Positions 45,517 to 54,463 are shown, counted from the first letter of the stretch. The stretch: 64,000 nucleotides of DNA from Clostridium sp. CX1 (GCF_025398335.1 NZ_JAODOO010000016.1:1-64000); one strand, 5' to 3'. Notes: generated from the letters alone by a model not told the origin. Program-made: numbers and translations.

Positions 45517-46428
45517 ATGGAAATCAATCTAAATGAAGAAATTATAAAGTTAAAAAAAGAGAGAAATGCCATAATTTTAGCTCATTATTATCAAAGACCT
45601 GAAATTCAAGATATAGCTGATGCTGTTGGAGACTCCTATTATCTAAGCAAAATGGCAAGAGAATGTAGTGAAAATTTAATAGTTTTTTGTGGGGTAAGAT
45701 TTATGGCTGAAAGCGCGAAAATCTTATCACCAGAAAAAATAGTTCTTCTTCCTGCTGCCGATGCTGGTTGTCCTATGGCTGACATGGCAGCAGCTGAGGA
45801 AGTTAAAATTTTAAAAGAAAAGCATCCTCATGCAAAGGTTGTTTGTTACATAAATTCTTCTGCTGAGGTAAAGTCTCTATCTGATGTATGCTGCACTTCT
45901 TCTAATGCATTAAAAATTATAAAGAGTATAGAGGAAAAGGAAATAATATTTCTACCAGATAAGAACCTAGGTGAATATATAGCAGAGCAAATTCCTGATA
46001 AAGAATTTATACTATGGGATGGATTCTGTATAACTCATAAAAAAGTTAAAGCTGAAGCATTAGAAAAAGCTAGAAGTCTACATAAGGATATACTAATTGC
46101 AGCCCACCCTGAATGTGAAAAACCTGTACGAGCTGCTGCAGATTTTATAGGAAGTACTGGTGAAATTATCAACTTTGTAAGTACAAGCTCTAATAGCAAG
46201 TTTCTTATTGTAACGGAGGAAGGTGTTCTTCATGAGATAAAAAGAAAAAATCCTGAAAAGAAATTTTATCTTCCAGGAGGCGGTATGAGCTGTATAAATA
46301 TGAAAAAAACCTATTTAAAAGATGTATATAATAGTCTATTGAATATGGAAAATAAGATAGAAATAAATGAAGAGATAAGAAAAAAAGCTTATGTATCACT
46401 AGCTAACATGCATGAGCTTGGGAGGTAA
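45517..46428 (+). CDS. nadA: Quinolinate synthase
   Basis: A 303-residue [4Fe-4S] enzyme that condenses iminoaspartate with dihydroxyacetone phosphate to quinolinate. HYYQRPEIQDIAD binds substrate; cluster cysteines are in FCGVRFMAE, HPECEKPV and GGGMSCINM. The ATG at 45517 has GGGGGAA upstream; the frame opens 24 codons earlier inside the operator, so that opening is not used. First gene of nadABC. Confidence 0.97.
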   Translation: MEINLNEEIIKLKKERNAIILAHYYQRPEIQDIADAVGDSYYLSKMARECSENLIVFCGVRFMAESAKILSPEKIVLLPAADAGCPMADMAAAEEVKILKEKHPHAKVVCYINSSAEVKSLSDVCCTSSNALKIIKSIEEKEIIFLPDKNLGEYIAEQIPDKEFILWDGFCITHKKVKAEALEKARSLHKDILIAAHPECEKPVRAAADFIGSTGEIINFVSTSSNSKFLIVTEEGVLHEIKRKNPEKKFYLPGGGMSCINMKKTYLKDVYNSLLNMENKIEINEEIRKKAYVSLANMHELGR

Positions 46429-46433
46429 TATCC

Positions 46434-47735
46434 ATGGATATTTTAGCGGATGTTTTGATAGTCGGCACAGGTATCGCAGGGTTGTATACCGCCTTTAATT
46501 TAAGAAAAGATTTAAAAATAGTGATTATTTCAAAGGGTAATATAGACCAATGTAACACCAGTCTTGCCCAGGGAGGAATATCTGTTGCTAGGGGCTACAC
46601 TGATATAGATTCTTTTACACAAGATACTTTAAGGGCTGGGCAAATGGAAAATAGTGTAGAAGCGGTAAAAACTTTAGTTGAAGAATCAATGGAAAATATA
46701 AATCACCTTTGTAATTTAGGTGTAGATTTTGATAAAGACAGAGAAGGCCTATGCTATACCCGTGAAGGAGCTCATAGTATAAATAGAATAGTGCATTGTA
46801 AGGACTTTACTGGTGAAAAAGTAGAAGATATTCTTATTACTAATATTAAGTCAAGAAAAAACACAACTATATTGGAGAATTGTTGTTTAATAGATATTAT
46901 ACAAAAGGATAATGTTTGTATGGGAGGAATTTGTCTAAAAAATAATGAACAAATTAATATCCTAACCAAAGTTACAATCCTTGCTACCGGAGGAATCGGC
47001 GGTATATTTAAGAACTCTACTAACCAGAGAATACTTACTGGAGACGGTATCGCCATCGCAATAAAAAACAAAGTAAAAGTTAAAAATCTAAATTATATTC
47101 AGTTTCACCCTACAGCTTTTTTTTGCTCTAATCAAGATGAAAAGAGGTTTTTAATCTCTGAATCTGTTAGAGGTGAAGGCGGTAAACTAATAAATAATGA
47201 AGGTAAAAGATTTGTAGAGGAACTTCTTCCTCGGGATGTAGTTACAAGGTATATATATGAAGAAGAAAAAAGGACTAATAGCCGCAACGTCTATCTTGAT
47301 GTTAGTTTTATGAATAAGGACTTTTTAATTAAAAGGTTTCCAAATATATATATAAAGTGTTTAGAAAATGGTGTTGATATAACAAAAGAACCTATTCCAG
47401 TTTCACCGGCTCAACATTATTTTATGGGAGGTATAGATGTAGATTTACAGGGCAGAACCTCTCTTGAAAACCTGTATGCCTTTGGAGAAGTAAGTTGTAC
47501 TGGAGTTCATGGTGCTAATAGATTAGCTAGTAATTCTCTCCTAGAGGGATTGGTTTTTTCAAAGCGAGGTGCTATTCAAATAAATAGCATTATTGATACC
47601 CTAAAAATATATAAAATGCAAGCTCCTAGGCTTAAATATCCCACTAAGTATTATGAGAAAGAGTATAAACAAATTTTAATAGATAACATACTTAAGTTGA
47701 GAGGAGATCTTAAAAATGAACTGGTTACTTGTTGA
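46434..47735 (+). CDS. nadB: L-aspartate oxidase
   Basis: A 433-residue FAD enzyme oxidising aspartate to iminoaspartate, the NadA substrate. VGTGIAGLYTAFNL binds FAD; NTSLAQGGIS, HPTAFF and GANRLASNSLLEGLVF are conserved. Somewhat shorter than the 530-residue enzymes because the C-terminal helical domain is reduced. It starts five bases after nadA and overlaps nadC by 20 bases. Confidence 0.95.
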   Translation: MDILADVLIVGTGIAGLYTAFNLRKDLKIVIISKGNIDQCNTSLAQGGISVARGYTDIDSFTQDTLRAGQMENSVEAVKTLVEESMENINHLCNLGVDFDKDREGLCYTREGAHSINRIVHCKDFTGEKVEDILITNIKSRKNTTILENCCLIDIIQKDNVCMGGICLKNNEQINILTKVTILATGGIGGIFKNSTNQRILTGDGIAIAIKNKVKVKNLNYIQFHPTAFFCSNQDEKRFLISESVRGEGGKLINNEGKRFVEELLPRDVVTRYIYEEEKRTNSRNVYLDVSFMNKDFLIKRFPNIYIKCLENGVDITKEPIPVSPAQHYFMGGIDVDLQGRTSLENLYAFGEVSCTGVHGANRLASNSLLEGLVFSKRGAIQINSIIDTLKIYKMQAPRLKYPTKYYEKEYKQILIDNILKLRGDLKNELVTC

Positions 47736-48570
47736 TGAACTTATTAAAGGTGCTCTTAAAGAAGATATTTATTATGAGGATATAACTACTAACTCTATAG
47801 TTGGACATTGTTCTCAGTCTACTGTAGACTTAATTTCCAAAGAAGATGGCATTATAGCAGGTACAGAAATTTTTACGAGAGTTTTTACTCTCTTAGGCAG
47901 TGCTAATACAGAACTCTATGTTAATGATGGAGATAAAATCTATAAGGGCCAGAAGCTTGGTGAGATTTACGGAAATACTAGAGCTATACTCACTGGAGAA
48001 AGAGTAGCGCTAAATTTCCTTCAAAGAATGAGTGGTATTGCTACTCTTACAGATAAATTTGTAAAAAAATTAGAAGGAACCACTACAAAGCTCTTAGATA
48101 CAAGAAAAACTACTCCTGGTATGAGAGTTTTTGAAAAATATGCAGTAAAAGTAGGTGGAGGATGTAATCATAGGTTTGGGCTAAATGATGGAGTTCTTAT
48201 AAAAGATAACCATATAGATGCTGCTGGAGGAATAAAAAATGCAATTGAGTTGTTAAAAAAGAATGCATCCTTTGTTAGAAAAATAGAAGTTGAAGTAGAA
48301 AATTTAAGTCAACTTGAAGAAGCTCTAGAAGCTAAAGCGGATATAATAATGCTAGATAACATGGATATAGAAACCTTAAAGACAGCAGTAAAAATTGTAA
48401 ACAGAAAAGCAACCACAGAAGCTTCCGGCAATGTTACCTTAGATAGTATAGGTGAAATTGCTAAAACTGGAGTAGACTATATCTCTACAGGTGCATTAAC
48501 ACATTCCTTCAAAGTTTTAGACTTAAGCATAAAAAATTTAAGAATGTTAAAAAGTAACATTAACCTTTAA
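47716..48570 (+). CDS. nadC: Nicotinate-nucleotide pyrophosphorylase (carboxylating)
   Basis: A 284-residue quinolinate phosphoribosyltransferase. LNFLQRMSGIAT, LLDTRKTTPGMR and VGGGCNHRFGLNDGVLIKDNH hold the catalytic and phosphate-binding residues. It completes de novo synthesis to nicotinate mononucleotide in the nadABC operon. GAGGAGA inside the end of nadB precedes its ATG. Confidence 0.97.
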   Translation: MNWLLVDELIKGALKEDIYYEDITTNSIVGHCSQSTVDLISKEDGIIAGTEIFTRVFTLLGSANTELYVNDGDKIYKGQKLGEIYGNTRAILTGERVALNFLQRMSGIATLTDKFVKKLEGTTTKLLDTRKTTPGMRVFEKYAVKVGGGCNHRFGLNDGVLIKDNHIDAAGGIKNAIELLKKNASFVRKIEVEVENLSQLEEALEAKADIIMLDNMDIETLKTAVKIVNRKATTEASGNVTLDSIGEIAKTGVDYISTGALTHSFKVLDLSIKNLRMLKSNINL

Positions 48571-48693
48571 TATAAAATTAGAAATAATACTTGCTAAAAT
48601 AATTGTAATTTTAGAAAACTTTCTATAGTATTAAAACTCCTCTTAGAAGTCAAAATAATAGTGTATCATATGACATGTGAGGAGGAATTATAA

Positions 48694-49083
48694 ATGACAA
48701 ATCAACAAGAAAAAGATAGATTAATGCAAAAAACAAGAGAACAAGAAAAGGATGCACATCGTATAGATCAGCTAATAGATACCGTAGAAAACTATACTAG
48801 AACAGAGAGACATCTTGAGCAATATTCTCATATAGGTGATCCTAAAAACAAAGCTCATGCTAGAGATATACAATGTGCTAGAGAAGCGGAGATTCAACAC
48901 CTAAAAAATGAAATTGTTTATGGTGCTGAATATGATGATCACCCATTAGAGAACTTAAAGGAAAATTATGAAGATACAAAGGAATACTTAGACCACTTTG
49001 GCAATAGATTAGATAGTAAAACTTTAGCTAATGTAGAAGAAAAACAAAAAAATAGAGCAAGAACAATAGATCAAATGGAGTAA
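48694..49083 (+). CDS. Hypothetical charged helical protein
   Basis: A 129-residue, very hydrophilic protein rich in Glu, Lys, Gln and His, entirely helical in appearance. GAGGAGGAA precedes the ATG and a strong terminator follows. I do not recognise it. The composition resembles small soluble spore-phase proteins. Confidence 0.6.
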   Translation: MTNQQEKDRLMQKTREQEKDAHRIDQLIDTVENYTRTERHLEQYSHIGDPKNKAHARDIQCAREAEIQHLKNEIVYGAEYDDHPLENLKENYEDTKEYLDHFGNRLDSKTLANVEEKQKNRARTIDQME

Positions 49084-49100
49084 TTTAATCTCTTAACCAC

Positions 49101-49148
49101 AAAGGCAGTACAATGCAAGTAAATCACTTGTTATATTGTACTGCCTTT
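49101..49148 (+). terminator. Intrinsic terminator
   Basis: AAAGGCAGTACAAT pairs with ATTGTACTGCCTTT, a 14-bp stem. Confidence 0.9.
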
Positions 49149-49304
49149 ACTATTGAGTCAACTTAAATTCTCTAAACTTGATAATAAAATTTCAGCAATT
49201 AGAAGGATTTTTTAATATGTTGTAGAAATTATTACAAGGTAGTAACTTATATTATTTAATAATTTGAGTTTGAATTGAATAAAATTAAGGAAAGGGTGAA
49301 TTTA

Positions 49305-49742
49305 TTGGAAACAGATATAAACTTTAATTCTCTTATAACTTCTGTTGGTAAATGCTGCTTAGGAGAAAAGGATTGTGGTACATGCTCTAAAGAGAGCTGT
49401 TTAATTGGTTATTGTAAAAAAAATCTACTTACCTGTTTGAAAACTAATGAACAATTTATTGATGGAGAAATAGATAACATACCTTTGTTTGATACAAAGA
49501 TCTTTGACGAAAGCTCTATAGTTGAAACTGTTGGCCTTATTCTTAATCAGTGTAAAAATTGCAATGCTTATCATGATGAAGAATGTATCATTAACATACT
49601 TAGGAGTTCTTGTGAAGTAATTTTATTTGGAAATCCTAAAGACTATAACGGAAGCGTTTTATTATACTTAAATGATGTAAAACAAGATAATGCTGAACTA
49701 TCCAGCAGGATATATGAGGCATTTGTCAATGCTAAAAAATAA
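49305..49742 (+). CDS. Cysteine-rich hypothetical protein, TTG start
   Basis: A 145-residue protein with about ten cysteines in CCLGEKDCGTCSKESC and CKNCNAYHDEEC clusters, suggesting an iron-sulfur or zinc site. GGAAAGGGTGA lies before the TTG at 49305, preferred to the frame opening at 49275. It is 43 bp before a rubrerythrin-like gene, so an oxidative-stress or metal role is plausible. Confidence 0.6.
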   Translation: METDINFNSLITSVGKCCLGEKDCGTCSKESCLIGYCKKNLLTCLKTNEQFIDGEIDNIPLFDTKIFDESSIVETVGLILNQCKNCNAYHDEECIINILRSSCEVILFGNPKDYNGSVLLYLNDVKQDNAELSSRIYEAFVNAKK

Positions 49743-49785
49743 AATCTAAAAAACTATTTTAAATAATAGAAAGGATGTTTGAATT

Positions 49786-50214
49786 ATGGATGAAATTAAA
49801 CTAACCATCGAAAGTACTTTAGGAGATACTAAAGGTACTATATTAGAAAGAGCTGTTAAACAAACCTTTACTGGTGAAACAAAGGAAGCAGGTTTATACA
49901 TGGCCATAGCCCGCCAGGCTCAGAGACAAGGCTACGGAGATATAGCAGAAATTCTAAAGGTTATGGCTTTAGATGAATTAGACCACGCTGCAACCTGTGC
50001 TGAACTTAACGGAATGATTACTGATAACTGCTTTCAAGATATACGGCAAATGTTAGAGGGAGAAATTTTCGCTAATAATGCTAAAAATTCCGATTCCTTA
50101 AAAGCAGATGAACTTAAAATTGATTCAGCCAGAGAATTCTTTAGCATAGCCGCTAAAGATGAAGGTAGACATGCTAGAATATTAGAAGGAATACTTAAAA
50201 ACTATAACAAATAA
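49786..50214 (+). CDS. Rubrerythrin-like (ferritin-like diiron) protein
   Basis: A 142-residue four-helix protein with ETKEAGLYMAIA, DELDHAATC and KDEGRHARI, the Glu and His ligands of a diiron site. The C-terminal rubredoxin domain of full rubrerythrin is absent, so it needs an external electron donor. Likely reduces peroxide in this anaerobe. GAAAGGATG precedes the ATG. Confidence 0.85.
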   Translation: MDEIKLTIESTLGDTKGTILERAVKQTFTGETKEAGLYMAIARQAQRQGYGDIAEILKVMALDELDHAATCAELNGMITDNCFQDIRQMLEGEIFANNAKNSDSLKADELKIDSAREFFSIAAKDEGRHARILEGILKNYNK

Positions 50215-50311
50215 TACTAAACATGATTATGCCTATATTCAGTAGTATAGTTTGTAACGCTAACTCTACTAATTCATATAATAATATATAAGCAATTTAT
50301 TGGAGAAAATT

Positions 50312-50461
50312 ATGAGTTCTTCTAATGAAATTGTAAGAATTTATGATTCTATTATAAGCTTTTTTCAAACAATAGGATATCCAACTATAGATTTAGCTTT
50401 TCAACTTATAAGAATAAGAAAACCTCTATTTGATTACTTAAAATATTATAAATCTAGCTAA
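50312..50461 (+). CDS. Small hypothetical protein
   Basis: A 49-residue frame starting MSSSNEIVRIYDSIISFF, amphipathic and basic at the end (KYYKSS), with TGGAGA upstream of the ATG and a terminator 42 bp later. Function unknown. Confidence 0.45.
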   Translation: MSSSNEIVRIYDSIISFFQTIGYPTIDLAFQLIRIRKPLFDYLKYYKSS

Positions 50462-50502
50462 CTTAAACTAGCTTCTTCTTAAAAATTCAATATTACTGTA
50501 AG

Positions 50503-50531
50503 ACCCTATGTTTTTAACATGGGGTTTTTAC
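50503..50531 (+). terminator. Intrinsic terminator
   Basis: ACCCTATGTT pairs with AACATGGGGT, followed by TTTTTAC. Confidence 0.85.
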
Positions 50532-50632
50532 AACTTTACATTTATTTCAATGCTGATATAATTATAATAATTTGGATAACCTAAATCTTAGTATTTATCT
50601 TATAAATCTATTATGTAAAGTAGGTGTAATTT

Positions 50633-51196
50633 ATGTTTAAAAGAATTCATTATAACTCTCCAGTGATTTTAACCTTTACCTTTATTTCTTTTGCTGTTCT
50701 TCTACTTGATAAGTCTACTGGCGGGTTTACTAATAACTTACTCTTTACAAACTTTAGAACTTCCATTAAAGACCCTCTTCAATACGTACGTCTTTTCAGT
50801 TATATTTTAGGTCATGCTAATTGGAGTCATTTTTCAGGTAATTTTTTAATTATTCTACTTGTCGGGCCTATGGTAGAAGAAAAATATGGTTCTTCCTCTC
50901 TAATGGAAATGATTTTAGTAACAGCCTTTTTAACTGGTCTTATAAATACAATATTCTTTAACGCTGGCCTTCTTGGAGCTAGTGGAATTGTTTTTATGCT
51001 AATACTACTTAGTTCCTTTGCAAATGTTGAATCTGGAAAGGTACCTCTTACTCTTATTATTGTTACATTTGTATTTCTCGGAAAGGAAATTCTAAGTGGG
51101 CTTCTAATTAAAGATAATATATCACAGTTTGCTCACATATTTGGCGGACTATGCGGCGGAATTTTTGGCTACCTAAGGCATAGAGGTGAATTGTAG
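50633..51196 (+). CDS. Rhomboid family intramembrane serine protease
   Basis: A 187-residue membrane protein with six hydrophobic segments. HANWSHFSGN is the conserved loop, GASG carries the catalytic Ser and AHIFGGLCGGIFGY the catalytic His. It cleaves membrane proteins within the bilayer; the substrate is unknown. It sits alone with its own ribosome site. Confidence 0.9.
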   Translation: MFKRIHYNSPVILTFTFISFAVLLLDKSTGGFTNNLLFTNFRTSIKDPLQYVRLFSYILGHANWSHFSGNFLIILLVGPMVEEKYGSSSLMEMILVTAFLTGLINTIFFNAGLLGASGIVFMLILLSSFANVESGKVPLTLIIVTFVFLGKEILSGLLIKDNISQFAHIFGGLCGGIFGYLRHRGEL

Positions 51197-51241
51197 TACC
51201 CTTTTATTTTATTTATGTAATCGGTGAATTAATCAATTATG

Positions 51242-51270
51242 TAGACAATTTATATATTTTATGATATACT
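51242..51270 (+). promoter_or_regulatory. Promoter of the DUF5698/DUF2179 gene
   Basis: TAGACA and TATACT separated by 17 bp, giving a transcript start near 51277 and a leader of about 125 nt. Confidence 0.55.
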
Positions 51271-51276
51271 AATATA

Positions 51277-51376
51277 ATTGCATAAGAACACGCCCTATGG
51301 CGCAAAACAATTTTATCAATAAATTAAGATATTATTCGGCTCTTGTGATTTTTATTACAAGAGCTTTCGTTTTTTT
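51277..51376 (+). promoter_or_regulatory. Leader with terminator, candidate attenuator
   Basis: The leader contains a small hairpin (CGCC-CTAT-GGCG, 51291-51302), about 35 nt of linker and then an intrinsic terminator (GCTCTTGT/ACAAGAGC, 51339-51364, with TTTCGTTTTTTT). Such an arrangement suggests a riboswitch or attenuator, but no known class was matched. Confidence 0.55.
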
Positions 51377-51401
51377 ATTGCAACAAAAATTAGGAGGTAA
51401 A

Positions 51402-51884
51402 ATGGAAATTTTAATAGTATTTTTACTTAAATTACTGGATAACACTCTGGGCACAATGAAGAATATATATCTAACCCGTGAAAAATTCTTCTTTTCCAGC
51501 TTGCTAGCAGCGTTATCTACAACTGTATATATGCTTGCTGTTGTGAGGATGGCAAAGTCAGATGGTATACTCAGCATCATGGCGATATGTACCGCAACAT
51601 TTATAGGAACTCTGATTCCGGGACTTGTCGTTAAAAAATCTGAGAAGGAGAAGCTTTTCATCTTTGATATTACAGCAGACAATATGGACAGCGGCAAAGA
51701 GTTTGCAGATATTTTAAGAAACGCAAACATCGCCACAAAAACCAGCGTTGTCTATGACAAAATGATGATAAAGACACTCTCTATAAAGGCATACTGTAAC
51801 AACAGGGAGGAAAGCAAAGTGGTGAATGAAGCCATATATCCGGCTTTCAAATACAATGTTTATGCACCAATGAACTTGGATTAA
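51402..51884 (+). CDS. DUF5698/DUF2179 membrane protein
   Basis: A 160-residue protein with three hydrophobic N-terminal segments (LLKLLDNTLGTMKNIYLTRE between them) and a soluble C-terminal ferredoxin-like domain, as in the DUF5698-DUF2179 family. GGAGGTAAA precedes the ATG at 51402; the open frame from 51297 runs through the terminator hairpin and is not used. G+C and codon use are higher than in neighbours, hinting at transfer. Confidence 0.75.
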   Translation: MEILIVFLLKLLDNTLGTMKNIYLTREKFFFSSLLAALSTTVYMLAVVRMAKSDGILSIMAICTATFIGTLIPGLVVKKSEKEKLFIFDITADNMDSGKEFADILRNANIATKTSVVYDKMMIKTLSIKAYCNNREESKVVNEAIYPAFKYNVYAPMNLD

Positions 51885-51908
51885 TCTCGGCATAAGTGCC
51901 TCGGAAAA

Positions 51909-51928
51909 AGGGACTCAGCTGAGTCCCT
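51909..51928 (+). terminator. Palindrome after the DUF5698 gene
   Basis: AGGGACTCAGCTGAGTCCCT is a perfect palindrome 24 bp after the stop. Its tail is weak in T, so terminator function is likely but not certain. Confidence 0.5.
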
Positions 51929-51947
51929 AAATTCATGATATAAAAAT

Positions 51948-52085
51948 CTATACACTTAATATCTTAGAGACAGCATCAACTATATCTTCTCCCTTTCTAT
52001 TTACTGCTGACTTTCACATGTGATATTTTTCTCCTATCTCTTTTAGGAACTTGTCACATTTATATTTTTCTTTCTGCTGTTCCAT
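51948..52085 (-). pseudogene. Small gene with in-frame TGA (nonsense mutation or selenocysteine)
   Basis: From an ATG at 52085 preceded by GGGGGGA, 23 codons read to TGA at 52014-52016 (ending GEKYHM), and the frame continues 21 more codons (KSAVNRKGEDIVDAVSKIL) to TAG. Both halves are protein-like. No good SECIS hairpin follows, so a nonsense mutation of a small gene is more likely than selenocysteine. Confidence 0.4.
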
Positions 52086-52183
52086 AATTATCCCCCCTTA
52101 TGGTGTGTGTTTTTTTTAGCTATTTTTATAAAATCTTATATTTATCTTTTATTTGCACACTATAAGAAATGGAGGTGTTAACT

Positions 52184-52366
52184 GTGGATGCTAATAAAAA
52201 TATTCCAACTAAAGGCAGTGGTGATAAAAGATTAAAAAATTATTCTCAAGTTAATAGTTTTAATAGACTATCTGATAGAGATTCTGAAACTACTTCTTCA
52301 TTAACTGCTGGTGGTGATAAATCATTTATTAACGAAGATATAAAGGATTCACTATATCGAGACTGA
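52184..52366 (+). CDS. Small hydrophilic hypothetical protein, GTG start
   Basis: A 60-residue frame beginning at GTG with GGAGGTG eight bases before it. It is rich in Asn, Ser, Asp and Lys (NKNIPTKGSGDKRLKNYS) with no hydrophobic segment. Probably a small spore or stress protein; function unknown. Confidence 0.55.
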   Translation: MDANKNIPTKGSGDKRLKNYSQVNSFNRLSDRDSETTSSLTAGGDKSFINEDIKDSLYRD

Positions 52367-52578
52367 TAATACTTAAGTACCATATGACTTTTATTTGAGG
52401 ATAGAGTGTTTTACTCTGTTCTCACTTAAAGCCTACATCTTAAACAGAGACTGGCTTTATTGCTATAATAAACTTCCACCAATGAAATTTATGAATACAT
52501 AACGAACACATTGGAAAAACTTGATACAATTTTTTAGTTAAAATTGAGAATGTACCATAATTGATATAAAATAAATTG

Positions 52579-52606
52579 TTGAAAAAATACTAAATTTATG
52601 TATAAT
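52579..52606 (+). promoter_or_regulatory. Promoter of the MFS efflux leader
   Basis: TTGAAA and TATAAT separated by 16 bp; transcription would start near 52613, about 530 nt before the MFS gene. Confidence 0.6.
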
Positions 52607-52662
52607 ATAAATAGATTTAAATATAAACATGAAAAAAATATAAATGAAAAGGTGTTGTAAAT

Positions 52663-52689
52663 ATGCGCAAAGAGGTAGTTTTTAACTAA
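52663..52689 (+). CDS. Candidate leader peptide (8 residues)
   Basis: AAAAGGTG precedes an ATG that encodes MRKEVVFN and stops. Lying at the start of a leader with two downstream terminators, it fits a ribosome-sensing leader peptide of antibiotic-resistance attenuators. Confidence 0.5.
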   Translation: MRKEVVFN

Positions 52690-52866
52690 ACTAACTGAAT
52701 AAGGATTATTTTTAGAAAGTACGTTTGAAAAATCTTGAGTTATCAAGGTTTATTATTGGTGGGATTAATTTGAAAAATATTAATAACTATCATATTTATT
52801 TGTGTACTTCTAAAATAATCAGTATTAAAATGAGCATGTTACACCTTATTTGCATAAGTAGGAAAG

Positions 52867-52890
52867 CCGTGTTCTAAACACGGTATTTTT
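52867..52890 (+). terminator. Leader terminator 1 of the MFS gene
   Basis: CCGTGTT pairs with AACACGG over three bases, followed by TATTTTTATG. It lies 180 nt after the leader peptide. Confidence 0.75.
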
Positions 52891-53011
52891 ATGCCTATTT
52901 TTGCTGCATTTATAAATATGATATAAGATTTTAGTCTATATAACTTAGTAATAAGTTGTATAAATTAAAGTCCTATATTTCATGTTTACATTTAGGTCAT
53001 ATAATTATGAG

Positions 53012-53052
53012 GCTGTAAGTGAACCGGTGTTCATTTGCGGCTTTTTGTTTTT
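53012..53052 (+). terminator. Leader terminator 2 of the MFS gene
   Basis: GCTGTAAGTGAAC pairs with GTTCATTTGCGGC (two G-U) over CGGT, followed by TTTTTGTTTTTT. Both terminators lie before the efflux gene. Confidence 0.8.
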
Positions 53053-53068
53053 TAAGGAGATTATTAGG

Positions 53069-53137
53069 ATGATTAAGATATCTAGAATACAAAGTACAAA
53101 CAAACTTTTTCATAATATAGGGATGGATGGTGAATAA
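53069..53137 (+). CDS. Upstream ORF coupled to the MFS gene (22 residues)
   Basis: AAGGAGA precedes an ATG whose 22 codons (MIKISRIQSTNKLFH...) stop three bases before the MFS start codon. The MFS ribosome site (GGTGA) lies inside it, so translation of the two is probably coupled. Confidence 0.5.
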   Translation: MIKISRIQSTNKLFHNIGMDGE

Positions 53138-53140
53138 TTA

Positions 53141-54406
53141 ATGGTTAAAAAACTTTCAGCATATAGAATTTATTTATTATTTTCAGCTATTACAGCGATG
53201 TGTTTTTCGTTGGTTGCTACAGTTACGATAGTATACCACATTGAAAAGGTTCATTTAAATCCACTTCAACTTATACTTGTGGGAACTACATTAGAAGCGG
53301 CATGCTTTATATTTGAAATTCCTACAGGAATAGTTGCAGACGTATATAGCCGTAAGTTATCTATTATTATCGGTGCAGTTTTGACAGGATTAGGATTTAT
53401 TTTAGAAGGTTCTATTTCTAGTTTTACTTTTGTACTTGCAGCACAGATAATATGGGGATTAGGTTCAACTTTTATTAGTGGGTCTGTTGAGGCATGGATT
53501 GCAGAGGAAGAAAAAGAACAAGACTTAGATAAAATGTATATAAAAGGAGCACAAGCAGGACAAATAGGAGCAGTTATCGGGATAATACTAAGTACCATAG
53601 TAGGTAATTTCTCTGTTAGATTACCTATTATAATCAGTGGAAGTTTATTTGTTATTATTGCATTATTTTTAGCATTGTATATGCCAGAGAATAATTTTAC
53701 ACCATCTGCTCCAGAAGATCTAAACACTTTTAGAAAAATGGGATATACCTTTAAATCTGGCTTAAAGTTTGTTAAAAGTAAATCTATAATGATGATTTTA
53801 CTTTCTGTGACTCTACTTTATGGTTTATCTAGCGAAGGTTATGATAGACTTTCAAATGCACATTTCCTACAAGACACTAAGCTTCCTAACATAGGAAACC
53901 TTCAGCCTGTAACTTGGTTTGGGATATTTGGTATTGCTGGAATGGTATTAAGTGCTATATCAATGCAGTTTATAGCTAAGAAGTTAGAAGAGGATAAGAA
54001 TCAAAGTGGGAAGATATTATTGGTTGTAAATATATTTTATATATTCTTTATGTTAGCATTCGCACTTACAAGAAACTTTAACTTAATGCTAGCAGCTTAT
54101 TTAGCAACAAATCTGTTTAGAGCTATAAATGATCCTATATTTAATGCATGGCTAAATAATCATATAGATGATAGTGCAAGGGCAACCATACTTTCTATGA
54201 ATGGACAAATTAATGCATTAGGGCAAATTATAGGCGGACCAATTATTGGGATTATAGCTACAAAATTTTCTATAAGTGCTGGTATAGCATGTACTTCATT
54301 ATTAGTAACGCCAGTATTAGTTTTATATATCCTTTCTTTGATAATGGATAAGAAAGATGCTAAGAACTCTAAAGAGGAAGAGGATACATATGAAAACAAT
54401 CAATAA
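53141..54406 (+). CDS. MFS drug-efflux-type transporter
   Basis: A 421-residue protein with 12 membrane segments. FEIPTGIVADVYSRKLSIIIG is the MFS loop 2-3 motif and the halves are joined by a cytoplasmic loop (FTPSAPEDL). It resembles DHA3-type efflux proteins (macrolide or tetracycline related). A long leader with a short peptide and two terminators, as in inducible resistance genes, supports an antibiotic-responsive pump. The drug is unknown. Confidence 0.85.
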   Translation: MVKKLSAYRIYLLFSAITAMCFSLVATVTIVYHIEKVHLNPLQLILVGTTLEAACFIFEIPTGIVADVYSRKLSIIIGAVLTGLGFILEGSISSFTFVLAAQIIWGLGSTFISGSVEAWIAEEEKEQDLDKMYIKGAQAGQIGAVIGIILSTIVGNFSVRLPIIISGSLFVIIALFLALYMPENNFTPSAPEDLNTFRKMGYTFKSGLKFVKSKSIMMILLSVTLLYGLSSEGYDRLSNAHFLQDTKLPNIGNLQPVTWFGIFGIAGMVLSAISMQFIAKKLEEDKNQSGKILLVVNIFYIFFMLAFALTRNFNLMLAAYLATNLFRAINDPIFNAWLNNHIDDSARATILSMNGQINALGQIIGGPIIGIIATKFSISAGIACTSLLVTPVLVLYILSLIMDKKDAKNSKEEEDTYENNQ

Positions 54407-54463
54407 AGGAATAATATAACTATATAGAATACGACGCATTCTTTTTATATTGCAGAACTAACA

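Noticed and set aside
46205-46399. Minus-strand frames inside nadA and nadB
   Set aside because: Shadows of well-supported genes on the plus strand.
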